Source: Ischnura elegans (Eukaryota; Arthropoda; Insecta; Odonata; Coenagrionidae). From it: a DNA stretch of 64,000 nucleotides. Shown piece after piece: positions 1 through 11,451 of this stretch (position 1 is its first letter; each line of letters opens with the position of its first letter). A program made the position numbers and the translations under genes. The notes beneath the pieces are model-generated. The model searched no databases and was not told the DNA's origin. It saw only the letters and a list, made by a program, of their open reading frames with translations. The stretch spans positions 5,146,001-5,210,000 of the forward strand of contig NC_060259.1 of assembly GCF_921293095.1 (NCBI RefSeq). The letters run 5' to 3'.

Positions 1-515
1 CACTGTGTAAATATGTTTGGTATGTAGTCACACATTCGATATATATTGAATCTGCGTTTTCTTAAAATATATCGAATTGCTATAATATATAGGATTGAAC
101 ATCCACGGGCAAAGTTGAGGGGGAATAGTATAGTGAATGACCGTAGAATGAAATTTGAATCAATAGCATTGCGCATTTTACTGTACAGGTGTCAGTATAG
201 TCGAAAGTTCGGTTCGATTATTACAGCAAATACGAATATTGGTATAACTTGATAAGTATTTCCGTTAGACCAATGAAATTTGGTAAATGGGTAATCCTGA
301 TATTCCTTAAAATACACTGTGGAAATATGTTTTGTGTGTTGTCTCATCATCATCATCATCATTGGTCAACAATCCTAGGATTGGTTTGACGCAGCTCTCC
401 ACTCTATTCTCCTATCAGCTAATCTTTTCACACCTACGTATTTCTTCTCTTTCACATCTCTCTTCAATTGTTCCATATATTTTGTTCGAGGTCTTCCTTT
501 TCCATTCTTACCTGA

Positions 516-2627
516 TTACAGAAGTACTTGTCCTTCGACGATTGTCTTCATCAGGCCATCATGTCTCAGGATGTGGCCTATAAGGTTGTTCCGTCTTCTT
601 ATTAAGGTTTTCATGAGGCTTCTCTTCTCTCCTACTCTTCTTAGGACTTCTTTGTTATTAACTCTGTCGATCCATTTGATTTTCATCATTCTTCTGTAGC
701 ACCACATTTCGAAGGCCTCTATCCTTGCTTTCTCCGCTGCGGTCATTGTCCATGCCTCACTTTCGTATAGGAGCATACTCCAGATGTAGGTTCTTATAAA
801 TTGTTTCTTTACTTCCATACTTAAGTTTCCTGCTGTAAGCAGGTCTCTCTTTTGGTGGAATGCTCTCTTTGCCTGGGCTATTCTGCTGATAATTTCTTTC
901 TTACTTCTCCCGTCACTAGTTATCTTGCTTCCCAAATAACAGAATTCATCCACCTCTATCAGTTTTTGCTTCCCTATTTTAATGTTAGTCTTGACTTCTT
1001 CTCTTCTGCTGCATACTAGGATCTTGGTTTTCTTTGTGCTTACTTTCAGTTGATATCTACCCATTACCCTACCCATATTAACCAGAATATTTTTCAAATT
1101 CGTCTCTGTTTCTGCTATAACGGCTATGTCATCGGCAAATCTTAGCATGCTAATTTTTTCTCCATGAATATTCACTCCCAATGCCTTTTCTTTGATTTCA
1201 TTAATGGCTTTCTCAATGTAAACGTTGAAAATTACGGGTGACAATGTACAGCATTGTCGCACTCCTTTCCTAATTCTTGCTTCTTCACAGCTGGGCCCTG
1301 ATTTTATCACCGCTACTTGGTTTTTGTATAAACTGTGGATGATTCTTCTGTCATTATAAAGAACCCCAATTTCCTTTAGGATTCCAAGCATTGTGCTCCA
1401 ATCCACGTTATCAAATGCTTTCTCTAAGTCCACAAACGCAATGAACGTTGGCTTGTTCTTTTCCATTCTCTTCTCAATGAGTAGTCTTAGGGCCAATATT
1501 GCTTCTCTTGTGCCTTTGTTTTTTCTGAATCCAAATTGGTCCTCATCCAAGTACTCTTCTGCTTTTCGTTCTATTCTTCTATAGATGATCCTTGTCAGTA
1601 TCTTCGACGCATGTGTAGTCAGGCTAATGGTCCTAAAATCTTCGCAGTTCTCCGCTCTTTCCTTCTTAGGAATAGGGATTATAATGTTCCTCTCAAAGTC
1701 CTCTGGTATCTCACCTGTCGAATACATTTCACTAATGATTTTGTACAGCTGGTTCAACGTCTTCTCTTCTGAATTTTTAATTAGTTCTGCAGGAATGTCA
1801 TCAATGCCAGACGTTTTATTTATCCTGAGGTCTCTTACAGCCTCATCAAATTCCGATCTTAAAATTGGGGCTCCCATGTCATCGGCATCCACTTCCCTCT
1901 CGTTTTCGATAGCATTCCTTCTGAGGCTGCTTCCATTGTACAAATCTTCCAGATATACCTTCCATCTCTTCCCTTTTTCTTCGTTTTCAATCATTAGTTC
2001 TCCGTTTTTGTCCCTAAGGGTATTACATCTTACGCCCCTTTCCTTAAAGTGGTTCCTCACTATCCTATAGGCGGCCTCTACTTTTCCGTGCTTAAGATTG
2101 TTTTTCACGTCTTCAAAAATACTTTTCATCCACATTTCTCTAGCCTTCCGCGCTTTACGACATATTTCATTCCTTATTCTCTTGTAACGATTCTGTCCTT
2201 CCTCTGTTTTGGCAGCCTTGTATTTTCTTCTTTCTTCAATGAGATCTAATACTTCCTGCGTGATCCATGGTTTTTTCATAACGACTCTTCTTTTACCAAG
2301 AACTTCCTCAGCTGCTGCCTGCAGACCACTTCTAATGGTTTTCCAGCTCTCTTCCATTGGTTTGTTGGTCGTATCCTCTCCTATTTTATTTTCTACAGCC
2401 TCTTTAAAAGCCAGTTGATGCTGAACCTCCCTCAATTTTTCAACCTGCCATATGTTTTTCACGGCTTTCTCCAACTTTTTAAATTTAAGGTGGCATTTCA
2501 TCATAACTAAATTATGGTCACTATCGACATCTGCCCCTGGATAACTTTTGCAGTCCTTCACCTCGTTCCTGAATCTTTGTTTCCCTAGAATGTAGTCGAT
2601 TTGGAATCTTCTAAGGTCTCCTGGCAT
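516..2627 (-). pseudogene. LINE polyprotein, C-terminal part: reverse transcriptase
   Basis: This 703-residue frame continues the endonuclease ORF in register. It opens with the final endonuclease segment (IDYILGKQRF and DSDHNLV), followed by a basic linker and a reverse transcriptase. RT landmarks are SGIDDIPAELIK, IPIPKK, FVDLEKAFDNVD, VRQCCTLSP and the catalytic FADDIAVI. A conserved C-terminal region follows with WIDRVNNKEVLRRV and IGHILRHDG, as in the endonuclease-RT proteins widespread in insects. Apart from the upstream nonsense codon I see no other interruption, so the copy is fairly young. The RTE-like assignment rests on motif style and the short 3' repeat tail. Confidence 0.87.
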
Positions 2628-2630
2628 CTT

Positions 2631-3323
2631 TCACGTGTATCTTCTTCGCAGGGGATTTTTGAATAAAGTGTTGGTAACCACTAGCCTGTGCTCCGTGCAG
2701 AATTCAAGTAGCCTTTCTCCTCTTTCATTTCGGTTACCTAACCCATATTTCCCAGTTATTATTCCATCTTGACCTTCGCCGACGACTGCGTTCCAGTCAC
2801 CTAAAATAATAAGATTTTCTTCCCCTCTTACCTGCTTGATAACTTCCGCTATATCTTGGTAGACATTTTCTACTTCTTCATCTTCATAATCTGACGTAGG
2901 CATGTAAACCTGTATCACTACAGTAGCTACGGGTTTAGTATCTATTTTCACCATTACTATCCTTTCATTAAACTGCAGGTAGCTTTTAACACGCATCCCG
3001 GCGCTCTTTCTAAGCATTATGCCCACTCCAGCATTACCATTTAGCGATCCTGTGTGTATCATTCTGTAGCTTCCACTCCAAAAGTCTCCTTCCTGGGGCC
3101 ATTTCATTTCGCTGATGCCTAATACATCGAGGTTCATTCTTCGCATCTCCACCTTCAAGTTCTCCAGCTTACCGCAGGTGCGAAGTGATCTGACGTTCCA
3201 TGTTCCTATCCGTAACATTCTATCACCTTTGACCGATGTACCCTCTCGAGTAGTCCCCGCCCGGAGATCCGAATGGGGGACTAGTTTACCTCCGGAATAT
3301 TTTACCCGAGAGAATTCCATCAT
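2631..3323 (-). pseudogene. LINE polyprotein, N-terminal part: APE-type endonuclease
   Basis: This is the first 230 residues of the LINE protein. It would nick target DNA for target-primed reverse transcription. Visible endonuclease motifs are GTWNVRSL (about residues 41-48), the glutamate motif LGISEMKW and the GDWNAVVG motif. The frame stops at TGA (2631-2633), yet the downstream frame starting at 2627 is in exactly the same register. The break is therefore a single nonsense codon with no frameshift. The last endonuclease motif, SDH, lies beyond the stop in the next ORF. The related copy near 44.7 kb reads a sense codon (AGG) at this site. I take the ATG at 3323 as the start because the other copy near 20.5 kb has the same ATG-ATG-GAA context. 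Confidence 0.85.
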
Positions 3324-3332
3324 GTCATTATA

Positions 3333-3560
3333 TTAATTGAGTGGAGTAGCTGTGACTCCTCGGGATGATAATGTGGTGGTTTCCCCTTGCCTTCCACATC
3401 GCAGTGCTACAGCCGTTAAAGTAAATGTTACCACGCCCGTAGTGGAATATGCATCGCTGTACCGACCAGTATGGCCTCCACCTTTGCACATGTGAGGAAG
3501 AGCTGCTACCCTCTCCCCGGGTGTTGAGAGGCATAATTGTTGGCGGCCCACAGTCGCCAA
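3333..3560 (-). CDS. Short conserved ORF in the LINE leader
   Basis: A roughly 75-codon frame just upstream of the endonuclease ORF. Its translation aligns with leader ORFs of the other two LINE 5' ends at 20500-20739 (minus) and 42014-42253 (plus). Shared stretches include PGER, GGVVTF-like GVVTF, LRCGRQG, TTTL and SRGV.ATP. It has no recognised domain and is far too short for a typical ORF1. It may be a real small protein, an upstream regulatory ORF, or conserved 5'-UTR sequence that happens to be open. Confidence 0.35.
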   Translation of the reverse strand: MATVGRQQLCLSTPGERVAALPHMCKGGGHTGRYSDAYSTTGVVTFTLTAVALRCGRQGETTTLSSRGVTATPLN

Positions 3561-4267
3561 GTCACGGTATCTTCACAGGTTTTGGTATCATTTAAATGGT
3601 CTACCTTACCCAAGGGTAGCCCAATACCCCCTCAGATCACCGCCGCTTTTGTCCACGACTGCTTATTCGACGAGAGAACTCGCTTATCTCGCAGCCAACC
3701 TCTATATCTAAAGGTCGACCCACCATCCGCAACCCGGTGGACGCACTCGGTGGCTTTAAGCTCAGCCGCGAGGTGTTGTCTCATATTCGATATAGTATAT
3801 CGAATCTGCATTTTCTTAAAATATATCGAATTCCTATGACATATAGGTTTTACATCCACGGGCATAGTTGATGGGAAATTATTAAGTGGATGACCATAGA
3901 TTGAAATTTGAATCAATAGCATTGCGCATTTTACTGTTCAGGTGTCAGTTTAATCGAACGTTCTATTTGATTATTATAGCAAAAATGCAAATTGGCATAA
4001 CTGGATATGTATTTCCGTTGGACCAATGGAATTTGGTGAATGGGTACATCTTGGTATTCCTCACAATTCCCAGTGGAAATATGTATTGTATGTACTCTCA
4101 TATTCGATATATATCGAATCTGCGTTTTCTTAAAATATATCGAATTGATATACCACATAGGATTTAACATCAACGGGCATAGTTGAGAATGATATATGTA
4201 GTGGATTACCATAGAATGAAATTTGAATCAATAGCATTGCGCATTTTACTGTTCAGGTGTCAGTTTA

Positions 4268-6092
4268 GGGCGCGTTCCGTAATTCACTGGCAGTACTGCT
4301 ACTGCTGCTGCAAAACGGAACGGAAAACAGTACTGCCACTGTAAGCAAGGCAGTGATTTCGGAACGGTCAACAGTAGCTGCCGTGATAATTTCGCGGGAA
4401 ATAATGAATCGTGCAAATGCCACTTTCAAAGTAAATTCAATATATAAGTTGTAAGCATGAAACTTCGACATTGATGTATTTCAGCCTAAAGAAATATTTT
4501 AAAATATCCATTGCAATCGAGGAGAGTCACGTAAGACCTTTAAAATTAAAAGTACTTCAATCTCAGGTTGAAAAATGCCTTCCATTGTTAGGTTTTCAGT
4601 GCGTAAACATTATCAAGAACAATTTACAAGGCACCGATGCAGGATTTAATTAGCTGTCCCTCAATATTCATGATTGAAGAAAAGTCAAAGGCAATATACG
4701 CTTTACTACACATTATATTTCGTACTTCATGGACTAACGCAAAATAAGCGAGTATGCTGAAACTTAAGCAGACGAAAACATGGGTACAGTTGTAAGGTAG
4801 AAGAATGCCAAGGGAGACGAATTTCCAACGTACAGTTAAAATTGCGTGTGCCACTACCTAGAATACACATTAAACCGTATGGCATAGAATAAGGAAGTTG
4901 CATCTTATTGATGATAGAAATTAAGAAAGTGTATGCATACATTTCTGTAACACATGATACACATATCATGCGTGGAAAACGTAATTTTAATTATGGTTTC
5001 TTGCGTTGAAGTTTTCGGGGATTACTTCTTATCTACAACTGGAGTTAACGAGACATTATTCAAGACACCATCGGTTAATCACACGAAATTATAGCAAACC
5101 AAATATTTCATACAGGCATACAGAAATTCATTCGCGCACAACACTGGCCATTTTCACATCCAATATATATTTATGAGTGGAAGTTATTTCTCTCAGTTTA
5201 CTTGAATATATTCTGAATTATGTCCATTATATTTCATTTACTTGCGTACTATACCACGTTTAGCGTACTATTTGTATTGTATGTGTTTTACAAGGCGATT
5301 GCAAAAACAGGTGAACATCGGCTTCCGTCTGCTTACTGCCGCTGCTCCTGCCCACGGCAAGAGGCTTTTCTTAAGAGTATAGCACCTTCATTCTCGGGCA
5401 ATTTTTTAGGAATTGTCAGCAAGAACAATGCCAAATAGAGTCACGATTTACCGTCGTTTTGACACTTTTTCACAAAAATCATATTCCATTAGGCTTTAAA
5501 GATTACTTGGGTAATTTAAGACCTGAATTATCTTCGTCAAAAGTAAGACAACATCGTTATATTTCTATTTTACACTGTAAATAGAATGTATCCAGAAACG
5601 ATGGAATACAATTAACTTTGACTGGACCAATAATTCAAAGAGAAGACAGCAAAGCAGCCTGATTTACCATCAGCCCCCAAAAAATCATCTTTTTCGGTTG
5701 CTGAACACTTCACGAACCCTACTTTTAAAAAGCAGATATTCGAGCTTTTCAGTCACTCGAAGCAGATATTACACATGCATAAAACATTTTATTACCCTTT
5801 CCACTGATTCTTTAGTGGCTGTGAAGAGATAACTCAGGCATTTATTATAACTTGCATCTTCTCGCGCGCGCAATGACTATACGAAAACACACCGCCAAGT
5901 TAAAATTTTACCGCCAATCGTCTGCTTTACTGCCGCTACTGCTGCTCTCGGCTTGCAGTAGCCGCAGTAGAGTCCACCGTAGGGAACGTCATCAAACGGC
6001 TGACGTCATCCGTTACTGCACCGTACTGCCAGTTGATTTCGGAACGGTTTGGCAGCACTGGCAGTACTGCCAGTGAATTTCGGAACGCGCCC
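4268..6092. mobile_element. Harbinger-like non-autonomous DNA transposon, 1.8 kb
   Basis: It is inserted in satellite unit 3. Both ends are inverted copies beginning GGGCGCGTTCCG and continuing AATTCACTGGCAGTACTG. The flanks are TTA (4265-4267) and TTC (6093-6095), where the intact satellite has TTTAATCG, so the target duplication is a 3-bp TTA with one later change. Three-bp TWA duplications and GC-rich inverted ends fit PIF/Harbinger. Subterminal repeats of GGCAGTACTGCC and GTTCCGAAATCA occur inside both ends. There is no transposase-sized ORF; the small frames inside look random. Confidence 0.7.
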
Positions 6093-6602
6093 TTCATCGA
6101 ACGTTCTATTTGATTATTATAGCAAAAATGCAAATTGGCATAACTGGATATGTATTTCCGTTGGACCAATGATATTTGGTTATTTAGTAGATGCTTGTAT
6201 TCCTCATAATGCCAATTGGAAATATGTTTTACATGTAGTCTCAAATTCGATATATATCGAATCTACGTTTTCTTAAAATATATCGAATGCCTTTAACTCA
6301 TAGATTTTCACATCTACGGGGATAGTTGAAAAGGCAGTATGAAAGGAATGACCATTGAATGGAAGGGATATCAATAGGATTGCGCATTTTACAATTCACG
6401 TATCAGTATATTCGAAAATTCAATACGATTTTGGTAGCAAATATGCAAATTGGAATATCTTCATAATTATATATGTTATAGCAATGAAATTTGGTGAATA
6501 GGTTTATCACGGCATTGCTCATTCTGCACTTTGGATATATGCTTGCTGGCTAGGCTCCTATTCGATGCATATCGAATCTGCGTTTTTGTAAAATATGTCT
6601 GA

Positions 6603-6954
6603 AGAATGACGTGCCCGTCAAATGGAATCCTATTGAAAATGAAATTTTTTTTTGATTTTGCACATTAAAGTTTCTTCTACTTTCAAAGAAATACTGGGGA
6701 CAATTTCATACACTTATGGACACGAGACTCGAAAGCACGTGACACGACAATGTTCCCACCTCCCTCCCAAACCCGCTTGCAGAATTCAAGCACCAATGTA
6801 CTCGTTTTGGTTTACAGCTGAACACAAGATAACAAAGAAAAGAAGCTTCAGTTGGTCTCCAAGGTCATAGGACCAGAGTTGAGCCACCATCAAATAACAC
6901 AAAAAGCCAATAACAGAAAATAATGGAGTAATTAATACACGAGAATATATTCTA
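6603..6954. other. Unassigned AT-rich DNA
   Basis: Between the end of the satellite and the LINE relic. I see no coding frame, inverted repeat or target duplication that I can support. Confidence 0.4.
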
Positions 6955-7269
6955 CGAAATATTTTCTAAGGATATAAACATGGAATTTGGAATAGATGAA
7001 TGTAAAACTATCAGAATAATCCGAGGTAAAGTACAAAGGAATGATATTCCACTACAGGATGGGCAAATAATAGAGGCCATGGATGAGGGAGATACCTATA
7101 AATACCTAGGATTCCAACAAGCAAGACGACTACACCACTCTACTAGAAAGCAAAAACTTTCAACTGAATTCCAAAATAGAATCAAGAAGTTTCCAAGTAG
7201 GCTTCCGCGGAGATTATGATGAATTCTGCTGGTTTTTCCGGGTATTCTTCCGCGTTTATCCATTTGTAG

Positions 7270-7306
7270 GACGATATTTCGCCAACGTCCCAGTTGGCTT
7301 CCTCAG
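7270..7306 (-). ncRNA. Hammerhead-ribozyme-like motif (left arm)
   Basis: The mirror copy of the motif in the right arm of the same palindrome, read on the minus strand: CTGAGGA (7306-7300), a GCCAAC-type hairpin, GAAA, then GTC (7272-7270). In this arm the stem II loop reads TGGGAC where the right arm has TGGAAC. Confidence 0.4.
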
Positions 7307-7340
7307 GTCCACTGAAGATGGACTGGTCACTTCAGTGGAC

Positions 7341-7377
7341 CTGAGGAAGCCAACTGGAACGTTGGCGAAATATCGTC
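7341..7377 (+). ncRNA. Hammerhead-ribozyme-like motif (right arm)
   Basis: Seen in order: CTGAGGA at 7341-7347, a hairpin with arms GCCAAC and GTTGGC, GAAA at 7367-7370, then GTC at 7375-7377. This is the order of a type I hammerhead core (CUGANGA, stem II, GAAA, NUH). One extra nucleotide sits between the first core and stem II, and stem III would be only two base pairs. PLEs are known to carry minimal hammerheads. Activity is not implied. Confidence 0.42.
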
Positions 7378-9207
7378 CTACAAATGGATAAACGCGGAAG
7401 AATACCCGGAAAATCCAGCAGAATAGAATCAAGAAACTTGTTCGCACGGAATTAAACGGCAAAAAGCTCACTAATTCAATTAATACCTTTGCCATCCCTC
7501 TCCAGGCATACTCCTTTGGTATAATCAAATGGTCACAAACAGATTTAGACGACCTACAAAGAAAAATTCGGTCCGACATGACAGAGGAAAATATGCTTCA
7601 TAAAAACTCGAATATAGAGAGGAGCACGTTGCCCAGAAAATTTGGTGGAAGGGGTATCGTAGACATCAAGAATCAGCACAACTCACAACTTTTTCAGTTA
7701 CGGAAATATTTTTTCAGCACGAAATCTACCTCGAATCTCCTGAGAACTATCTATGACGCAGACAATAAATACACAACGTTAAACCTTTCTGACGAAAGTA
7801 TGCAAATTAGTAAAACCACTAATTCTAAACTAAATCTAAGCTATGAATTTCTGTTTGAAATGGATGTATACGCTTGCTTCAATAGAAATACAAATACTGA
7901 GTTAGAAACATATTAGCGAATAATAATAACTTATAAGGATGATACCATGATACCGAAGTCGCAGGCGACTCGAGCAAAAACATCATACTATTCCTATACT
8001 AACCAGCCGACACCTCAAGGTTGAATGCTCTATTATCCGACCAAGCGAGAGCCATCTCCAGGTGGGATGGCCCACCCCAACAGCACACATTTGGATATAC
8101 ATTATGTATTTACATTGTATTTTCATGGGTCACATACATATGTATTTTTGTTATGTATTACATGTGTAATACATATGTATTATTGAATGTATTTCCTTTG
8201 TATCCATATATATGTAAAAGTGGTAAGTGTTACACGATAAATACATTTGTATTTTTGAAATTTGAATACTTATGTAAATGTGGTCAAAAATACAAATGTA
8301 AATATCGTGTAACACTTGCTACTTTTACATATGTATGAATACAGAGGAAATACATATGTAAATGTGGTCGAAAATACAAAATATACATTATGTATATTTC
8401 CTGTAAATTTTGAGAGGTGGATTTTCGTGGCGTCTTATTGTGAAATGTTCATAAACATTTTTTCCAGAAATAATATGTTCACTGCAAACGCCAGATTTCC
8501 TCATTCCAATGATCGTTCACCCATTCGAATTTATACCCAGAAAGCTTAAAAATAAATCATATACTGATCGATGTGAGCAAGGGTAGTATGGCGACCATAT
8601 TTATGTTAATTTGTAAATGCACGCGAAATACAGACGTATTACATATGTAAAATTCAGTTTCCATCCGCGAAATATACACATGGAAAATGGTTCACAATAC
8701 ATGAAAAATACAAAAACTAGTTCTTGCACAGCGCAAAAGTAAAAGCGAAGTTTAATTTTATAAACAATATTTTAAATTAACTGTTTAAACAAAAAAATTA
8801 AATTATCAATTCTGTCGCAACAAGCTAGGGAAGTGAGTGGGAGTGATAATCTCGTAAACAGTTAAGCTCGGCATTTCGTTCGAGACTACGAGAACGTCAA
8901 GAACGTGCTGTAGGAGGAACTCCGGCTACTGATGTATAGTTAATTTTATATTTGTTTGTATTATTATACGTATTGGAAGAATTTACATAGTGTTTTAATC
9001 CTCGATAACCGGTGCGTGTGGATGGTGTGCTCAAACCGAAGCTATGTTTTACTGGAAATGTGCTTCAATCCCGCACGTTATTGCGATTCGTGCAAGCCAG
9101 CTCCAACAGTTTCCTGTCACTGGATAATTAAGGTAAGGTATGATTTATCTTTTATTATATTGTACGCATACATAGACTACATTAATTATGTTATTTGAGT
9201 ATATTTG

Positions 9208-9251
9208 GATACAACTATTGGCGCAATGTGTTGACCACATTGCGCCAATAG
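9208..9251. repeat. Perfect hairpin inside K copy 1
   Basis: CTATTGGCGCAATGTG is followed by a 4-base loop and its exact complement: a 16-bp stem. The same hairpin is intact in K copy 3 (near 34758-34793) and damaged in copy 2. Preservation in two copies suggests it is part of the element's structure. Confidence 0.8.
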
Positions 9252-9892
9252 AGGTAATTATTTTGTTTATGTTTGGCTATTGTTTTCCTTTTTTGTTGAG
9301 TTATGTATCGAGGAGACTGGTCTCCATTGAAGTTATATGGTAAAACGGGTAAAACATAGTAATGTCAATCTTGTACGTATAAATTAATAGATTATGCGTC
9401 TTATAGTAATTCCGTGCTTCGCGGCTGAAGTTACATTTTTTCTTCTCTTAATTAAGAGCAGAAAAAATTGTTTAAAGGAATGTTTTCGTTCACGTGTAAG
9501 TTGTTTTATCGCTGTTTATTACCACAACCTACTGTATTGTAGTTCTTGCATTCCTAGTTATCCTATGCTTTAGTCATAACATCTTTGACCGTAGACTTAT
9601 CAGCGTAGCCTTGTCACTAATAGATTCCTCGAGGTTCCGAGCCGTTTTGCCCACTACTTCTAATTATTTAACGAACGAGAAGTATTGGTCGTGTAATGTC
9701 GGTTCCCTGAAAGCAAAATGTAATATTTCTTTTATCTTGAAATGCAGTCAATCAAGGTGCATGTCGTCATTAATATAACACAAGATAAATACGTAACTTT
9801 CATGCGAAAGTTTGTCATTATATGTAAGAAAAAGGTACGGTCCAAATTAATTAATTATAACTTTATTTTCATGCTCTTTCGCGCATACCCAG

Positions 9893-10442
9893 CAGGCGAC
9901 GATGTAAATAGCTTGGCCTGGACAAGAGGAGAATGGATTATGGAAAAAAACGACGAAGCAAAGCCAGAAGACCAGGTGGAATTGTTAATCTTGATGATGA
10001 TCTTTTCTCATATTTCTCATTCTTCTTAAGAGAAAGGCTATTAATATTGTAAAATGAAAGCATATCCCCAAAATATCTGATTTCTCAAAGGACAAGGTCA
10101 AATCTGTGCTAGCTGGGACCTCGACATAATTGGTAAATGAAAAATTTTAAAACTTATGTCTGGAATCTAGCAGGGAAGCCAAACTTTCATTTGCATTCAG
10201 AATACAGAATTAGTACTAAAATTACAGACTTCAAAGAATACTGACTGCCTATATGAATTGAAAAATAAAAATTGAAAGGCCTTAAGCTCCTATTCAGATC
10301 TTATAAAAAGATATATTTTTGCATGACTTTTAAACTTGACTTCTTCTTTTCTCCTTTCAGGAAGTGGCTGATGGTGCAGAGTTGGTTTCCTGAATTCAGG
10401 TTTCATCTTGTGCAATGGGTTACAACGTTTGTTCCGTGTTAA
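9893..10442 (+). pseudogene. Exon-like cargo in K copy 1
   Basis: Two blocks look like exons. The first starts after CATACCCAG at 9893 and reads AGDDVNSLAW and KNDEAKPEDQ; its 3' end with the donor is deleted in this copy. The second starts after CTCCTTTCAG at 10361, reads KWLMVQSWFPEF and ends at a TAA at 10440-10442, followed by AATAAA near 10604. A possible upstream exon ends at the GTAAGG donor at 9133. Copies 2 and 3 keep the same signals. The reading phases do not all join cleanly, so a functional gene is not shown. This could be captured host exons or a decayed element gene. Confidence 0.35.
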
Positions 10443-11074
10443 TATTTTTTTCGATTTTCCAACTCAAACCATTGTTTGTACTTGATTTATCTTTGTGCCA
10501 TTTTTTATCTAGGTTTCACCTCCTGTTTGCTGGCCCTTAATGCTTGTTAGCAATATTCATGGCCACACTTGTTCTTTGTGTGTATTATTTTATTTTTCTC
10601 TTTGAATAAATGTTTTATTATCTGTATGTTCTGGTTTCCTTATATTTATTCATCCATTTGATCCATATTGATATTGAGTGGATGTGGGTCAGAAAATCAA
10701 TATGTATAATTCATGTACTAGGGCCTGCAGATACATAAGTATATTACATGTAAGGGTATTCAGATTTCCAATTTGTAATGCGCACGTATACATACATCCT
10801 GAAGGACTTTTGAGCCACTTTTACCTTAAATTTACAGACGTAATACGATTGTATTCCATCTTATACATATGCATATTTCATGTATGGGTATTCAGATTTC
10901 CAAATTGTAATACGCACGTATACATACATCCATAGGGACTTTTGAACCACTTTTACGTGAAATATACTTGATGTAATAAGATCGTATTCCATCTTTTACA
11001 TATGTATTTGGTCACGCATTTTTTGTGTATTGTTGATGTAATACAGATTTAATACAAATGCCGTGTTATCTGGG

Positions 11075-11451
11075 GTGTTATTTAGCTCTTTTATTTTGAG
11101 TAAGTTATTACAACTCCCCTGAGAACCCTTAAATATATATTAGAGGAATGTATTCCTAACAGCACATAGTTGCATTCATATCTTTCCTTGTACAGTATAG
11201 CTTTCGATCTAATCTTTCCTTTGCCGAGATTCGCCGTGTTCATTAACCGCATGATTGGAGGCAGACATTGGCAGTGGTATACTGCACTGAACCTGCATAA
11301 AATAGTATGCAAACTGCAGAAGAGGACTGGAATTGGGAAATTTCCCTCTTAGTTGGTGTCTTTGAGGAGGATGACGCAAAAAAGATTAGGTGTACCCAAG
11401 GAAAAATGGATTGATTCCATTCTCTTTGACCTTCATTGCAATTTCCAAAGG
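11075..11451. other. Unassigned spacer
   Basis: Between K copy 1 and the LINE tail. I see nothing supportable in it. Confidence 0.35.

Larger units (their letters stand above)
348..3772 (-). mobile_element. RTE-like non-LTR retrotransposon, near full length
   Basis: A 3.4-kb LINE on the minus strand inserted into satellite unit 1. It is flanked by a 12-bp target-site duplication, GTGTTGTCTCAT, at 336-347 and 3773-3784. Its 3' end carries a short (ATG)n tail in place of poly-A, which is usual for RTE-type elements. From its 5' end it carries about 450 bp of leader, including a short conserved ORF, then an endonuclease-reverse transcriptase frame. One in-frame stop splits that frame. Confidence 0.88.
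1..6602. repeat. Tandem satellite array, monomer about 315 bp
   Basis: Successive units begin at the same motif (ATTCGATATATATCGAAT and variants) at positions 33, 3785, 4102, 6245 and 6560. After removing two later insertions the spacings are about 315, 317, 315 and 315 bp. Each unit contains the same landmarks in order: an ATATCGAAT palindrome, a TTGCGCATTTTACTG block and an AATTTGGT block. Units 1 and 3 are interrupted by a LINE and a Harbinger-like element. Unit 5 fades out near 6602. Positions 1-32 are the tail of an earlier unit, so the array continues to the left. No coding potential is seen. Confidence 0.85.
7188..7423. mobile_element. Foldback hairpin insert of PLE-type sequence
   Basis: About 235 bp inserted in the LINE relic, with AATAGAATCAAGAA duplicated at 7174-7187 and 7424-7437. 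The insert is nearly one palindrome: arms of about 100 bp (about 7218-7316 and 7326-7421) pair almost perfectly around a short loop near GATGGACTGG. The arm sequence (AACGCGGAAGAATACCCGG and neighbours) resembles the terminal region of arthropod Penelope-like elements. Each arm carries a hammerhead-like core, listed separately. Confidence 0.65.
6955..7916 (+). pseudogene. Non-LTR retrotransposon relic, RT C-terminal region
   Basis: Two stretches of one reverse-transcriptase C-terminal region on the plus strand. The first (6980-7190) reads through GIDECKTIRI, GDTYKYLGFQQ and FQNRIKK. The second (7424-7916) resumes at NRIKK and continues through ELNGKK, INTFAIPLQAYSFGIIKW, TLPRKFGGRGIVDIK and LRKYF. 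The TYKYLGFQQ and SFGIIKW blocks are typical of the post-catalytic part of R2-, CR1- or I-like LINE proteins. The catalytic palm is absent, so this is a truncated copy. A foldback insert at 7190-7423 separates the parts and duplicates AATAGAATCAAGAA on both sides. Confidence 0.75.
8075..11074 (+). mobile_element. K element, copy 1 (unclassified DNA transposon-like)
   Basis: First of three copies of a roughly 3-kb repeat. It starts CCCCAACAGCACACATTTGG and ends at the reverse complement of CCCAGATAACACGGCATTTG, so the termini are imperfect inverted repeats. Both subterminal zones are packed with short palindromes around ATACATATGTAT. The interior holds two strong hairpins and splice-like exon signals shared with the other copies. 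No transposase is recognisable. I could not define a target duplication, so the superfamily is open. Confidence 0.7.

Noticed and set aside
1585..2070. 161-codon plus-strand ORF within the LINE
   Set aside because: Antisense shadow of the reverse transcriptase.
10678..10935. 85-codon ORFs seen in all three K copies
   Set aside because: They translate the repeated ATACATATGTAT palindromes of the K subterminal zone. Conservation is explained by the DNA repeat.
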